Shown here in pieces: positions 36,570 through 46,090 of a DNA stretch of 64,000 bases; within the stretch, counting starts at the first letter, position 1, and every line of letters starts with the position of its first letter. The notes beneath the pieces were generated by a model. The model saw only the letters and a program-made list of their open reading frames with translations. It made no database searches and was not told the DNA's origin. The stretch comes from Desulfobacteraceae bacterium (GTDB lineage Bacteria > Desulfobacterota > Desulfobacteria > Desulfobacterales > Desulfobacteraceae), in assembly GCA_016744295.1 (NCBI GenBank), contig JADGEQ010000007.1:62001-126000 (forward strand), given 5' to 3'. The position numbers and the translations under genes are program-made.

Positions 36570-38168
36570 ATGGTTAAAAAAACATCAAATACCTTAAAAA
36601 AAATCGGAATCGCTTCTTTTATTATGATGGCATCGGTCTTTGCCAGCCGGATTATCGGGCTTGTCCGGGAATCTGCCATTGCCTGGATGGGAGGGGCAAA
36701 AGCCGCTGTGGATGCCTACCAGATTGCATTTGTCATTCCTGAAATATTAAATCATATTGTTGCCAGCGGATTTTTATCCATCACCTTTATCCCCATTTTT
36801 GCCCATTATCTTTCCCAAAACAAAGATGAGGAAGGGTTTGAAATATTTTCCATTATTTTTAACGGATTCGGTCTGATACTCCTTTGCTTTATTGCCATCA
36901 CCCTGGTCTGGGCACCCCAGTTTGTAAAACTTTTTGTGCCCGGCATCAATGACCCCATAACCTTCGCTCTTGCCGTAAAAATGACCCGGATCATTATTCC
37001 GGCACAATTTTTCTTTTTTACCGGCGGCCTTTTCATGGCTGTTCAGTTTACAAAAGAACAATTTTTCATTCCCGCCATGGCGCCGTTAATTTACAATATC
37101 GGCATTATCACCGGGGGGATATTGCTTTACCCCACCCTCGGGATGGAAGGGTTTGCCTGGGGGGTTTTAGGAGGGGCATTTTTAGGCAGTTTCCTGCTTC
37201 AGCTTGTTGGCGCCAGGAGAGCAGGACTCGAGTATTATTTTATTTTTAATATTTCCCACCCTGATTTTTTAAAGTACATCCTTTTAACCCTCCCCCTGAT
37301 GGTGGGACTGACCATGACATTTTCAACGGAAATTTTGATGAAATTTTTTGGCTCTTTTCTTGGGGAAGGAAGTATTGCGGCCATGAACTATGCCCTGCGG
37401 ATTATGTTCATCCTTGTTGGATTTTTCGGCCAGGCCGTTGGCATGGCCTCCTATCCTTTTATGGCACAAATTGCTGCCCGTGGGGATTTTCAACAGTTGA
37501 ACCATATGATCAATCAAACATTAAAATTTATTTTTCTGGTGATTCCCTTTTCTGTACTTTTCATGGTCCTTCGCCAGGAAATTGTGATGATACTTTTTCA
37601 GCGGGGTGCCTTTGATATCCAGGCAACCCAATTGACCGCCGGGATTCTTCCCTTTTTCATGGCAGGCGCCTTTGCTTTTTCCGCCCAGACCATTGTTTCC
37701 CGAGGCTATTACGCCCTTCAAAGCACCCTGTTTCCAGCCATTTTTTCCACCCTGTGTGTATTGGCAAGCCTGCCCATGATCTATCTGTTTATGAAATTTA
37801 TGGGGATAAAAGGCGTTGCCCTGGGGCTCACATTATCGGTCACCTTAAGCTCTTTTCTGCTCTTTGAGTGCTGGAACCGAAAAAGCCGGAATACATCAAA
37901 AAAAGAGGTGTATCTTTTTTTCCTGAAAATTATTCCGGTAAGTCTTACCATCGGAGCCATTCTCCAGGTGACCCTGATGGGACTTCGACATTATTTTGAC
38001 CCGGCAACCCTGGCTGGCAACATGATGGTCTGCCTCATCACAACCCTTGTTTTCCTATTCTTGCTGCCGCTGACCGGCTTATTCCTGCGTATCAAAGAGA
38101 TTAGAATTCTCTATGACAAAATTTTAAGGAGAATAGTGCCATGGCGGAAAAAAAAGACCGAAAGTTAA
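36570..38168 (+). CDS. murJ: Lipid II flippase MurJ (MviN)
   Basis: A 532-residue protein with about 14 membrane helices. The N-terminus KIGIASFIMMASVFASRIIGLVRE is typical of MurJ, as are the TFIPIF and GGLFMAVQFT segments. It moves lipid II across the inner membrane for peptidoglycan synthesis. The 3' end overlaps the sirtuin gene by 28 bases, suggesting coupled expression. It is divergent from the small membrane protein at 36398; the 171 bases between are AT-rich. Confidence 0.93.
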   Translation: MVKKTSNTLKKIGIASFIMMASVFASRIIGLVRESAIAWMGGAKAAVDAYQIAFVIPEILNHIVASGFLSITFIPIFAHYLSQNKDEEGFEIFSIIFNGFGLILLCFIAITLVWAPQFVKLFVPGINDPITFALAVKMTRIIIPAQFFFFTGGLFMAVQFTKEQFFIPAMAPLIYNIGIITGGILLYPTLGMEGFAWGVLGGAFLGSFLLQLVGARRAGLEYYFIFNISHPDFLKYILLTLPLMVGLTMTFSTEILMKFFGSFLGEGSIAAMNYALRIMFILVGFFGQAVGMASYPFMAQIAARGDFQQLNHMINQTLKFIFLVIPFSVLFMVLRQEIVMILFQRGAFDIQATQLTAGILPFFMAGAFAFSAQTIVSRGYYALQSTLFPAIFSTLCVLASLPMIYLFMKFMGIKGVALGLTLSVTLSSFLLFECWNRKSRNTSKKEVYLFFLKIIPVSLTIGAILQVTLMGLRHYFDPATLAGNMMVCLITTLVFLFLLPLTGLFLRIKEIRILYDKILRRIVPWRKKKTES

Positions 38169-38965
38169 AAAAAAACAGACAAAAAACACCATCTTCACAA
38201 CAAACCAAAGACAAAATCAAACAGGTGGTCCAAAAAATTTTAACGGCAAACCAGGTGGTTGTGTTTACAGGTGCCGGAATTTCAACGGAAAGCGGAATCC
38301 CCGATTACAGGAGTCAGGGGGGAATCTGGGATAAATTTACCCCTATTTATTTTGATGACTTCATGGATCAAAAAAATGCCCGCATCCAATATTGGGACCA
38401 GCGGTTGGATATGGAAAAAGGATTGAAGCACGCCAAGCCCAACAGGGGTCACAAAAGCATTGCCCACCTCCATGAAATGGGATTTTTAACCAGTGTTATC
38501 ACCCAGAACATCGACGGTCTGCACCAGGAATCGGGCATCCCTTCGGACAAGATCATCGAACTCCACGGCAATACCAGAAGGGTCCGGTGTATGAATTGCA
38601 AACAAATCATCTCCTGGGAAGAAGCAATGGTCATGATCAACGCAGGGGCCAGGGCACCGGAATGCAGATGCGGAGGGTATTATAAACCTGACACCATCTC
38701 CTTTGGCCAGGAAATGCCTGAAAAAGAGACCCGAAAAGCGGCCATGCTAGCAGCCAAGAGTGATGTTTTTATTGTGGTGGGCTCCACCCTTCTGGTTCAA
38801 CCCGCAGCACTCATGCCCGAATATGCCAGAAATGCAGGTGCATTCCTCGTCATCATCAACCTGTCTGAAACCCCATATGACTCCCTTTGCCATGTTCTGA
38901 TCCGGGATTCGGCCGGAAAAATTTTGGAAGCCATCACCAACGGGGTCAAGAAAAGCCTTACCTGA
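38141..38965 (+). CDS. Sir2-family NAD-dependent protein deacylase
   Basis: A 274-residue sirtuin. Motifs: GAGISTESGIPDYRS (NAD pocket), TQNIDGLHQESG with the neighbouring catalytic His in ELHG, zinc-binding Cys pairs CMNC and CRCGG, and VGSTLLVQPAA. A Lys-rich N-terminal tail of about 30 residues precedes the core. An AAGGAG site lies upstream of the ATG inside the murJ end. Sirtuins reactivate acetylated acyl-CoA synthetases in other bacteria; the acs at 11448 is a possible target. Confidence 0.9.
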   Translation: MAEKKDRKLKKNRQKTPSSQQTKDKIKQVVQKILTANQVVVFTGAGISTESGIPDYRSQGGIWDKFTPIYFDDFMDQKNARIQYWDQRLDMEKGLKHAKPNRGHKSIAHLHEMGFLTSVITQNIDGLHQESGIPSDKIIELHGNTRRVRCMNCKQIISWEEAMVMINAGARAPECRCGGYYKPDTISFGQEMPEKETRKAAMLAAKSDVFIVVGSTLLVQPAALMPEYARNAGAFLVIINLSETPYDSLCHVLIRDSAGKILEAITNGVKKSLT

Positions 38966-39030
38966 TCAAACCTGTTTGAACCATTCTGAAATTGACAAAC
39001 AATAAAAAATGTAATGGAAGATGATCCTGA

Positions 39031-39306
39031 AAAACTCAGGAAGCCCTGTTGACTGTGCCGATGAATATCAGCGGATCTCTGGAAATAAGGGTTTCGAACA
39101 TGGGTATCTGGATTGTTGCCAAGGATGTACCGAAAATTTTCGACCGCCTATACCCGAGTGATGAGAGCAGGAGCACCAAAGGATCGGGGCTGGGGCTTTC
39201 CCTGGTGAAAGCGCTAGCCCAGGCGCATAGGGGCCGTATCTTAGTGGAAAGTAAACCCGGCAATGGCTCTGGTTTTATTCACTTTTTTCCCCGGGCAGCA
39301 GTCTGA
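39031..39306 (+). pseudogene. Remnant of a sensor kinase ATPase domain
   Basis: A frame open only from a TGA at 39028 to 39306 shows the C-terminal part of a HATPase domain: KIFDRLYPSDESRS and GSGLGLSLVKALAQAH match kinase F and G2 boxes, but the G1 box has decayed (MGIWI instead of DTGIGI), and the N-box and dimerisation domain are missing. There is no ribosome-binding site. It sits in a 503-base gap (38966-39468) between the sirtuin and NapH-like genes; the rest of the gap is AT-rich with no gene seen. Confidence 0.65.
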
Positions 39307-39468
39307 TCCGCCCTCTATTTCTTTCAAAACTGTAATGCTAGTGAAAGTGTCCTGAAAGTTTTGTTTTGTTATAATGGTTTCTATCTTATAAACACCCGGT
39401 CTAATTTCAGTCGGTTAGAAATAAAGAATCACCATTATGAAACAGACAATTTTATCAAGAAGATTTAA

Positions 39469-40287
39469 ATGAAAACAAATACAAAAAAAGTCAATAAATC
39501 AAATTCACACACCCTTTTAAAAAATTCAAGGGATTTAATACGCCTCATGACCGTGGTGTTATTTATTCCCTGGTTTGGGGCGTTTACCTCGGCCGTATTC
39601 GGGTTCGAAGCCGAAGTTGAAACGGAAATCGCCGTGATGACAGCCTTTGTGATTTTTGGTTCATTCTGGTGCGGATGGATCTGCCCCTTCGGAAACCTTT
39701 CCTACTTTGTATCAAAAATAGGACAAACTTTGTTTCCTAAGGCACAGATCCAGATACCTGAAAAATTTGACAAACCCCTGCGCTATCTCAAACATTTTTT
39801 CCTGGCCGCATTTGTCTATGTGCTGGTCAGTCACCAGATTAATTATTTCCTGGATGATCACATGGAGATGTACTTCTCCACAGAATTCACCACCTTTTTC
39901 ATCAAATTTAAAAAATATTCAATCCTGCTGATTCCCTTGCTGATTCCCAGATTCTTCTGCAAATACCTTTGTTTTCAAAAAGCGGCCTATAATATCATCA
40001 ACAGGCTACTTCCCATGGTCAGCATCCGTCGGGATCCGGAGGCATGCATCGGCTGCGGGCGCTGCGACAATGTTTGCCCCATGGATATTAAAATCTCTAA
40101 AATGGAAAAAATCAGCGGCCGGGACTGTATCGGATGCTATAGTTGTGTGGATGAAAAGACCTGCCCCTCAAAAGCCGAGGCCATTAGCCTTAGGGTATTG
40201 GGACAAAAGGTGAATCCTTTCTGGTTTGCATTTGCTGCCATCCCTGCCTATTATTTGATTACCTGGATTGTCCTTTCATGGGTATAG
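39469..40287 (+). CDS. NapH-like membrane 4Fe-4S binding protein
   Basis: A 272-residue polytopic protein with about four helices, CGWICPFG and CKYLCFQ loop motifs of the NapH/MauN/RnfH group, and a cytoplasmic ferredoxin domain with CIGCGRCDNVCP and CIGCYSC...CP. Proteins like this pass electrons between the quinone pool and soluble partners. The gene stands near no obvious redox partner, so its chain is unknown. Confidence 0.82.
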   Translation: MKTNTKKVNKSNSHTLLKNSRDLIRLMTVVLFIPWFGAFTSAVFGFEAEVETEIAVMTAFVIFGSFWCGWICPFGNLSYFVSKIGQTLFPKAQIQIPEKFDKPLRYLKHFFLAAFVYVLVSHQINYFLDDHMEMYFSTEFTTFFIKFKKYSILLIPLLIPRFFCKYLCFQKAAYNIINRLLPMVSIRRDPEACIGCGRCDNVCPMDIKISKMEKISGRDCIGCYSCVDEKTCPSKAEAISLRVLGQKVNPFWFAFAAIPAYYLITWIVLSWV

Positions 40288-40299
40288 AGCTATTGTCCA

Positions 40300-40521
40300 T
40301 TGAGAAAAAATCAAGGGAAACAATTATCCAAATTCAAAGGGTATCTCTCTTTGATAGTCGTTTTTCCGCTATTCTTGCTTCTTAATGAAATAAGGTCTGT
40401 TAACCTAGCATCTTTTGCTCTCCCAACCGGAAAGATGAATTTTCACTATCTTTCCGGTTTAAACCTTAATTTTTTTATGGGAAAAACACCTGGACTGGAG
40501 TATAACCATACCATTGATTAA
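40300..40521 (+). CDS. Uncertain 73-residue membrane protein
   Basis: A TTG-started frame 12 bases after the NapH-like gene codes for a Lys-rich N-terminus, one hydrophobic helix (YLSLIVVFPLFLLLN) and a polar tail with GKMNFHYLSGLNLNFFMG. No ribosome-binding site is clear. It could be a small partner of the ferredoxin protein, or a chance frame. Confidence 0.3.
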   Translation: MRKNQGKQLSKFKGYLSLIVVFPLFLLLNEIRSVNLASFALPTGKMNFHYLSGLNLNFFMGKTPGLEYNHTID

Positions 40522-40565
40522 AACCTGGAACACTCAGATAATTATAACTTTAATGACACCAAACA

Positions 40566-41564
40566 GTGAAACAACATATTATGATCATAGAAAATGCCAA
40601 ACAAGTCTTACAAATAGAAGCCGATAGTATCTTGAATCTCATCTCAAAAATAGATATCTCATTTGAACAGCTGGTGAAAGATATTTGCCAATCCAGGGGA
40701 AGGGTCATCATCACAGGGATTGGAAAATCAGGGCTCATCGGCAGGAAAATTGCAGCAACCCTCAGCAGCACAGGCACCAACGCTTTGTTTCTCCATCCTG
40801 TGGAAGCGGTTCATGGAGATCTTGGCATGGTAAGCCGTGATGATGTGGTTATCGCCATATCCAACAGTGGTGAAACCAGTGAATTAAACCAGCTGCTGCC
40901 TGTAATCCGGGATGTTGGGTGCCGGCTGGCAGGATTTACCGGGAACCTCTCCTCGGTTATGGCCGGATTTTGCGACCTGGTCATTGATACAGGAGTTGAA
41001 AAAGAAGCCTGTCCCCTTAACATGGCTCCCACCTCCAGTACCACGGTTCAACTGGCCATGGGGGATGCCCTGGCCGTGGCACTCATCCATGAAAAAAAAT
41101 TCAAAAAAAGTGACTTTATGAAATCCCACCCGGGCGGTGCCCTGGGTCAAAGGCTTTCCTGTAAAGTTGGGGAAATTATGTTTGAGGCAGGTATCGTTCC
41201 CTGTGTAATAATGGGCACTTCAATGGCCGCAGCCATTACTGAAATGGAAAAATTCAGGCTTGGCGCTGTGATTGTCCTTAACAAAAACCGGCAGCTCATG
41301 GGCATTATTACCGATGGGGATATCCGTCATTGTGTTGCCGTGGGCACCCCGGAACTTGGCCGGGTTATGGTTGAAAAAATCATGACACCAACCCCACATT
41401 GCCTGGGAATTGATGCATTTCTCTACGATGCACTGAACCTGATGGAAAAATATGAAATAACGGTATTGCCCATTGTCAGGGAAAACAATCAACTTGAAGG
41501 AATTTTGCACTTGCATGATATTCTTGGCAAGGGTTCCTTTAAATTTAATGGAGGCAGTCAATGA
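40566..41564 (+). CDS. kdsD: Arabinose-5-phosphate isomerase (KpsF/GutQ/KdsD family)
   Basis: A 332-residue protein with a SIS domain (GIGKSGLIGRKIAATLSSTG, ISNSGETSEL, HPGGALG) and a C-terminal CBS pair (MGIITDGDIRH). It turns ribulose 5-phosphate to arabinose 5-phosphate for Kdo synthesis, thus lipopolysaccharide. The start may be GTG at 40566 or ATG at 40581. Its end overlaps the phosphofructokinase start by four bases (ATGA). Confidence 0.9.
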   Translation: MKQHIMIIENAKQVLQIEADSILNLISKIDISFEQLVKDICQSRGRVIITGIGKSGLIGRKIAATLSSTGTNALFLHPVEAVHGDLGMVSRDDVVIAISNSGETSELNQLLPVIRDVGCRLAGFTGNLSSVMAGFCDLVIDTGVEKEACPLNMAPTSSTTVQLAMGDALAVALIHEKKFKKSDFMKSHPGGALGQRLSCKVGEIMFEAGIVPCVIMGTSMAAAITEMEKFRLGAVIVLNKNRQLMGIITDGDIRHCVAVGTPELGRVMVEKIMTPTPHCLGIDAFLYDALNLMEKYEITVLPIVRENNQLEGILHLHDILGKGSFKFNGGSQ

Positions 41565-42889
41565 CAACAAATGGTTTCAATACAAGCGTCCGTGTTCTTG
41601 GTGAAGCAAAAATCAGTTCTCCCCTGAAAAGCCATAACATTTCAGGGGAAGGAGGTACCCGCTTTATTTCAGATGATTCAAGAATCACCGTGGATGTCCA
41701 AGTTGAAACCATAGAAGACTATACCGACAAAAAACTTGTCCTGCCCAGCTTTGAGCAAACAGGCCCCAGGGAAAATATCTATTTTGATCCCAGCAAACTC
41801 AAGTGTGCCATTGCCACCTGCGGTGGGCTTTGCCCCGGTCTCAATGATATTATCCGCTCGGTTGTCCTTGAACTCTACCACATCTACCATGTAAAAAATA
41901 TTTATGGTATCCGCCATGGTCTCCAGGGATTTATTCCCGAATACGGCCATGATGTCATGGAGTTGAACCCGAAAAGCGTTTCCGGTATCCAGGATGCCGG
42001 AGGATCCATTCTTGGATCCTCCAGGGGGACCCAGGATATCACCATGGTGGTGGACTGTCTTGAAAGGATGAATGTGGGTATTTTGTTCATGGTGGGGGGA
42101 GACGGCACCTTGATGGCATCCAAACACATCGCCGATGAAATCCTTGCGCGGGAATTGAAAATATCAGTGATCTGCATACCCAAAACCATTGATAATGATA
42201 TCTTTTTGGTCTCCCGCTCCTTTGGGTTTGATACAGCAGTCGACGTGGCAACCCTGGCCATTAAGGGAGCCCACAATGAGTCTGCAGCCTATCCCAATGG
42301 CATAGGTTTGATAAAGCTCATGGGGAGGCATTCGGGATTTTTGGCTGCAACAGCTGCCCTGGCACAACAGGATTCCAATTTTGTGCTGATCCCGGAGGTG
42401 GATATTTTTCTTTACGGAAAAACCGGATTCCTCCAGGCCCTTGAAAACAGAATCAAGCTTAGAAAGCATGCCGTTATCATCGTAGCCGAAGGGGCAGGGC
42501 AAAATTTTTTCGATGACCAGGAAGTTAAGTATGATGCCTCGGGTAACGTGATACTCAAGGATATCGGTATCTATTTAAAGGATAAAATCACCCAGTATTT
42601 TAAGGAAAAAGATATTCCCATCTCCCTAAAATACATTGATCCCAGTTATATAATCCGCAGTCTTCCCGCCAATGCCAACGACAGTGTGTTTTGCGGTTTT
42701 CTAGGAAGGGATGCTGTCCATGCCGGTATGGCTGGAAAAACAAATCTTTTGATCAGTTTCTGGAATAACCATTATGTTCATGTGCCAATGGAAGCCTCGG
42801 CAGGCAAGCGAAAAAAACTGGATCCCCGGGGCAGATTGTGGCAGTCTGTACTGGAAGCTACGGGTCAGAACACTTTTTTCAATGATTGA
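41561..42889 (+). CDS. pfkA: 6-phosphofructokinase (group III, plant/trypanosome-like)
   Basis: A 442-residue phosphofructokinase with an approximately 75-residue N-terminal extension. Motifs: CGGLCPGLNDIIR, GSSRGTQD, GGDGTLMA, PKTIDNDI, FGFDTAV and GRHSGFLA. The Gly in GGDG (in place of the GGDD of PPi enzymes) argues for ATP as donor, while the Lys in PKTIDND is shared with PPi- and group III enzymes; a mixed signature typical of ATP-PFKs of trypanosomes and spirochaetes. Acts in glycolysis. Co-translated with kdsD. Confidence 0.88.
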   Translation: MTTNGFNTSVRVLGEAKISSPLKSHNISGEGGTRFISDDSRITVDVQVETIEDYTDKKLVLPSFEQTGPRENIYFDPSKLKCAIATCGGLCPGLNDIIRSVVLELYHIYHVKNIYGIRHGLQGFIPEYGHDVMELNPKSVSGIQDAGGSILGSSRGTQDITMVVDCLERMNVGILFMVGGDGTLMASKHIADEILARELKISVICIPKTIDNDIFLVSRSFGFDTAVDVATLAIKGAHNESAAYPNGIGLIKLMGRHSGFLAATAALAQQDSNFVLIPEVDIFLYGKTGFLQALENRIKLRKHAVIIVAEGAGQNFFDDQEVKYDASGNVILKDIGIYLKDKITQYFKEKDIPISLKYIDPSYIIRSLPANANDSVFCGFLGRDAVHAGMAGKTNLLISFWNNHYVHVPMEASAGKRKKLDPRGRLWQSVLEATGQNTFFND

Positions 42890-42962
42890 CCAGATTCTGT
42901 TAAGCGACGGATCAACGACTGGGATTTATGAATAAAACAATGCTTAAAACGAGGGGCTTGTG

Positions 42963-44402
42963 ATGAGAATAGCGATAGTCGGAGCTGGAAGCAAATGTTT
43001 ATACCTGATGAACATAATCGAAAAATATGAATTTCAAGTGGTTTTTCCTGTTGTTGTGGCAGTAGCAGATATTAATAATGAAGCCCTAGGCCTTGTAAAG
43101 GCCCGGAAAAAGAATCTTTTTGTTACCAATGATTATAATGATTTTTTCAAACTGGATAACATTGATCTCATTGTTGAGCTGACTGGAAATATAGATATTC
43201 ATAATGATATTTTAACAAAAAAAAACAGCCGTGTCCGGGCCATAGCCCACACCACTGCAATGCTTTTCTGGGAAATTGACAGTGCAGCCCGAATGCACAT
43301 CAAGACCCACCAGGAACTTAGCGAAACCCTGGCGTTGTATAATGTATTAATCAACGGACTTATTCATGAAGATGTTGTGGTAATCTCTCTGGATCACACC
43401 ATCCTTGATATTAATGACGCCTTTTTAAAAAAACTTGGCTTGACCAGAGAAGAGGCTATTGGACATTCCTGCTATGAAATAACCCATCACCAGCAGACAC
43501 CTTGTTCGGGCAAAGAGCATCCTTGTCCCCTTGCCCAAATCATTACAACAGGAAAACCATCCAAAACAACCCACATTCATATCGGGCAAAACGGCTCAAA
43601 ATGTCATGTTTCCATCTCCTGCTACCCTCTTTTTGAACAAGGTGAATTAAAAGGGGTCATTGAAGTTTCAAAAGATATTACCAAGGAAATAGAATTTGAA
43701 AAGAAAATGATGCAACAGGAAAAACTGGTTTCCATAGGACGACTCAGTGCCGGGGTTGCCCATGAAATCAATAATCCCCTCACCACAATCTTGACATCTT
43801 CAATGCTGATACAAGAAGATCTCGAAGAGGGTTCGGAAATCCATAAAGAGCTGGCCATTATCAGCAATGAAGCCCTTCGCTGCCGCAAGATTGTAAAAAG
43901 CCTGCTGGACTTTGCCCGTCAAAGCAAATCATTTAAAAAATTGGATGACCTGAATGAGGTGATAAAAGAAAGCCTGATCCTCACCAGAAAACAGGCCAAA
44001 TTTAAGGATATAGACCTGGATACCAGCCTGGCGACGGAATTGCCACAATCAAAAATCGACAGGGATAAGATCCAGCAAACCATCATTAATTTGACCCTAA
44101 ATGCCATTGAAGCAACCCCTGCCGGCGGAAAGATCCAACTTTCTTCACACTATTTTCAAGATAAAAATATCATTGAGATTCAAGTAAGCGATACCGGGGA
44201 TGGTATTTTGCCTGAAAACCTTGATAAAATCTTTGATCCATTTTTTACAACCAAAAAGAATGGTACCGGCCTTGGTTTGTCAATCACCCATGGTATCATT
44301 GAACAACACGGGGGAACCATTCTGGCCAAAAGCCTTCCCGGTAAGGGAACCAATTTTTATATCACCTTCCCTGTCAAGCAAGGCAATGACGATGACGACT
44401 GA
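42963..44402 (+). CDS. Histidine kinase with N-terminal NAD-binding-like Rossmann domain and PAS domain
   Basis: A 479-residue soluble kinase; the ATG at 42963 lies six bases after a GAGGGG site, with a GTG one codon earlier. Residues 1-105 look like a dinucleotide-binding Rossmann fold: MRIAIVGAGSKCLYL, an acidic residue at the end of beta-2 (VVAVADI), and VELTGNIDIHNDIL as in homoserine dehydrogenase-type domains. A PAS domain follows (about 120-240) with three Cys (170, 181, 188), then HisKA with His267 in GVAHEINNPL and HATPase (NLTLNAIEA, DTGDGI, GTGLGLSITHG). It could sense the NAD(P)H state or redox. It overlaps the downstream regulator gene, forming a two-component pair. Confidence 0.85.
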   Translation: MRIAIVGAGSKCLYLMNIIEKYEFQVVFPVVVAVADINNEALGLVKARKKNLFVTNDYNDFFKLDNIDLIVELTGNIDIHNDILTKKNSRVRAIAHTTAMLFWEIDSAARMHIKTHQELSETLALYNVLINGLIHEDVVVISLDHTILDINDAFLKKLGLTREEAIGHSCYEITHHQQTPCSGKEHPCPLAQIITTGKPSKTTHIHIGQNGSKCHVSISCYPLFEQGELKGVIEVSKDITKEIEFEKKMMQQEKLVSIGRLSAGVAHEINNPLTTILTSSMLIQEDLEEGSEIHKELAIISNEALRCRKIVKSLLDFARQSKSFKKLDDLNEVIKESLILTRKQAKFKDIDLDTSLATELPQSKIDRDKIQQTIINLTLNAIEATPAGGKIQLSSHYFQDKNIIEIQVSDTGDGILPENLDKIFDPFFTTKKNGTGLGLSITHGIIEQHGGTILAKSLPGKGTNFYITFPVKQGNDDDD

Positions 44403-45798
44403 TCAAATAATGGATATTCTGGTGGTTGATGATGAAGTCCAAATTTGCCGCAATTGCTTAAAAATTCTCGCCCTGCCCCAATATAAAGTTGAATACGCAA
44501 TCGATGGATTGGACGCCCTGAAAAGGATGGAATCAAAACAATTTAATATTGTGATCACAGATTTGAACATGGAACGACTGGGAGGCATGGAGGTAATTGC
44601 CCGTGTTAACGCCTCTTATCCAAAAACCATTGTCATTGTTATGACAGGCTATGCCAGTGTCTCGTCGGCGGTTGAAGTGATGAAAATGGGCGTATTTGAT
44701 TATCTTCCCAAACCCTTTACACCCTATGAGCTTCGTGCCGTTGTAGAGCAGGCCTGCGCCAGGGTAGCCCTTCGAATCCAACAGGCCAACCTTATCCGCC
44801 AAACAAAAAAAAAAATGATTTCCCACCAGCTGATTGGTGAAAGTTTGGGGATAAAAAAAGTGATTCAAATGGTTCAAAAGGTTGCTGATACAGATGCCAC
44901 AGTTCTTGTTTACGGAGAAAGCGGTACAGGCAAAGAACTCATTGCCCGGGCCGTTCATGCAAACAGCAACCGGAACAAGAAGGTTTTTTTTGCCGTGGAT
45001 TGCGGAACTTTATCAGACAAACTGCTTTCATCTGAATTATTTGGCTATGTTAAAGGAGCCTTTACCGGAGCTGACACGGACAAACCCGGAATTTTTAAGC
45101 TTGCGCACAAAGGAACTGTTTTTCTGGATGAGATCAGCAATATATCCAGGGAAATTCAAGCCAGACTTTTACGGTTCCTTGAAACAAGAGAATTTCTACC
45201 CATTGGCGGTACCGATGTCATAAAGGTTGACGTTCGCCTGGTATTTGCAACCAATAAAAAATTAGAAGAAATGGTTAAAAAAAATGAATTTAGGGAAGAT
45301 TTTTATTATAGAATATTTGTCTACCCCATTGTCATCCCAACCCTGAATGAAAGGAAGATGGACATATTGCCCATTGCCTATTTTTTTCTCAAACAATTTA
45401 GTGAAAAAATGGGAAAATCCATTGTAAAGTTTGATGAAGATTCAGCAACCCGGTTAATTGAGTATAATTGGCCCGGCAATGTAAGGCAGCTAAAAAATGT
45501 GGTTGAACGCGCTGTCATCCTTTGTGAAAACACCGTGATCTCATTGAAAGATTTGCCACTGCTTGGGGAAATCAGCGAAATTGATGAAATGATCGAAAGC
45601 ATTCCCAGGACAAATGAAGAGCTAAAGCTTTTGAAAAAGAAAATTCGGCAAAAGGCTGTGAACAAGGTTGAACGAAATTTTATTTTAAACGCCCTTGCAA
45701 GAAACGATTGGAATATAACCAAGTCCGCCCTGGAGACAGGTTTACTTCGGACAAATTTTCAGAACCTCATAAAAAAACATAAGATATCCCGACCGTAA
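44392..45798 (+). CDS. Sigma-54-dependent response regulator (NtrC family)
   Basis: A 468-residue activator: receiver (Asp in NIVITDLNME), AAA+ domain (GESGTGKELIA, sigma-54-contacting GAFTGA, DEISNISREIQARLLRFLE), and a C-terminal Fis-type HTH (ARNDWNITKSALETGL). The usable start is near 44392 (ATG), overlapping the kinase stop by 11 bases; the open frame further upstream is a shadow. It probably receives phosphate from the Rossmann-domain kinase and acts at sigma-54 promoters, such as that at 46015. Confidence 0.92.
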   Translation: MTTDQIMDILVVDDEVQICRNCLKILALPQYKVEYAIDGLDALKRMESKQFNIVITDLNMERLGGMEVIARVNASYPKTIVIVMTGYASVSSAVEVMKMGVFDYLPKPFTPYELRAVVEQACARVALRIQQANLIRQTKKKMISHQLIGESLGIKKVIQMVQKVADTDATVLVYGESGTGKELIARAVHANSNRNKKVFFAVDCGTLSDKLLSSELFGYVKGAFTGADTDKPGIFKLAHKGTVFLDEISNISREIQARLLRFLETREFLPIGGTDVIKVDVRLVFATNKKLEEMVKKNEFREDFYYRIFVYPIVIPTLNERKMDILPIAYFFLKQFSEKMGKSIVKFDEDSATRLIEYNWPGNVRQLKNVVERAVILCENTVISLKDLPLLGEISEIDEMIESIPRTNEELKLLKKKIRQKAVNKVERNFILNALARNDWNITKSALETGLLRTNFQNLIKKHKISRP

Positions 45799-46014
45799 GC
45801 CAATTGGCTGTTCAGTTTTTCCCTGCCCCTACCGGTTTTTTAAATTACTATACACTGTATATTTTTTTAATACATAAGGTTGAGCATCCCTTCCCCCTTC
45901 AATAGCCTGTTCTCCTAATTTGTACGTATAAAAAAAATATACTATGAGCCCTGGGCCAGTACCGTGGTTTTTTAAAAAGCCCTATATTACAGTCACTTAT
46001 CACATGACTTCTCT

Positions 46015-46030
46015 TTGGCATGATCCATGC
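46015..46030 (+). promoter_or_regulatory. Sigma-54 promoter of the two-receiver regulator gene
   Basis: TTGGCATGATCCATGC has the exact GG-N10-GC spacing and the TGGCA/TGC cores of the sigma-54 consensus. It lies 60 bases ahead of the ATG at 46091 and 217 bases behind the NtrC-family gene, giving an obvious regulatory link. The 292-base gap (45799-46090) otherwise has no gene. Confidence 0.8.
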
Positions 46031-46090
46031 AATTCTTTTTTATCATAAAGGATAAAGACACAATCAACCCTAATGTAAAGGAGATTTATC

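Noticed and set aside
44200..44391. Upstream extension of the NtrC-family regulator
   Set aside because: The 64 extra codons overlap the kinase ATPase domain in another frame and do not resemble a protein; the receiver starts right after 44392.
45798..45820. Possible terminator AGCCAATTGGCT behind the NtrC-family gene
   Set aside because: Only a four-base-pair stem with a four-base loop and a short T-run; not enough.
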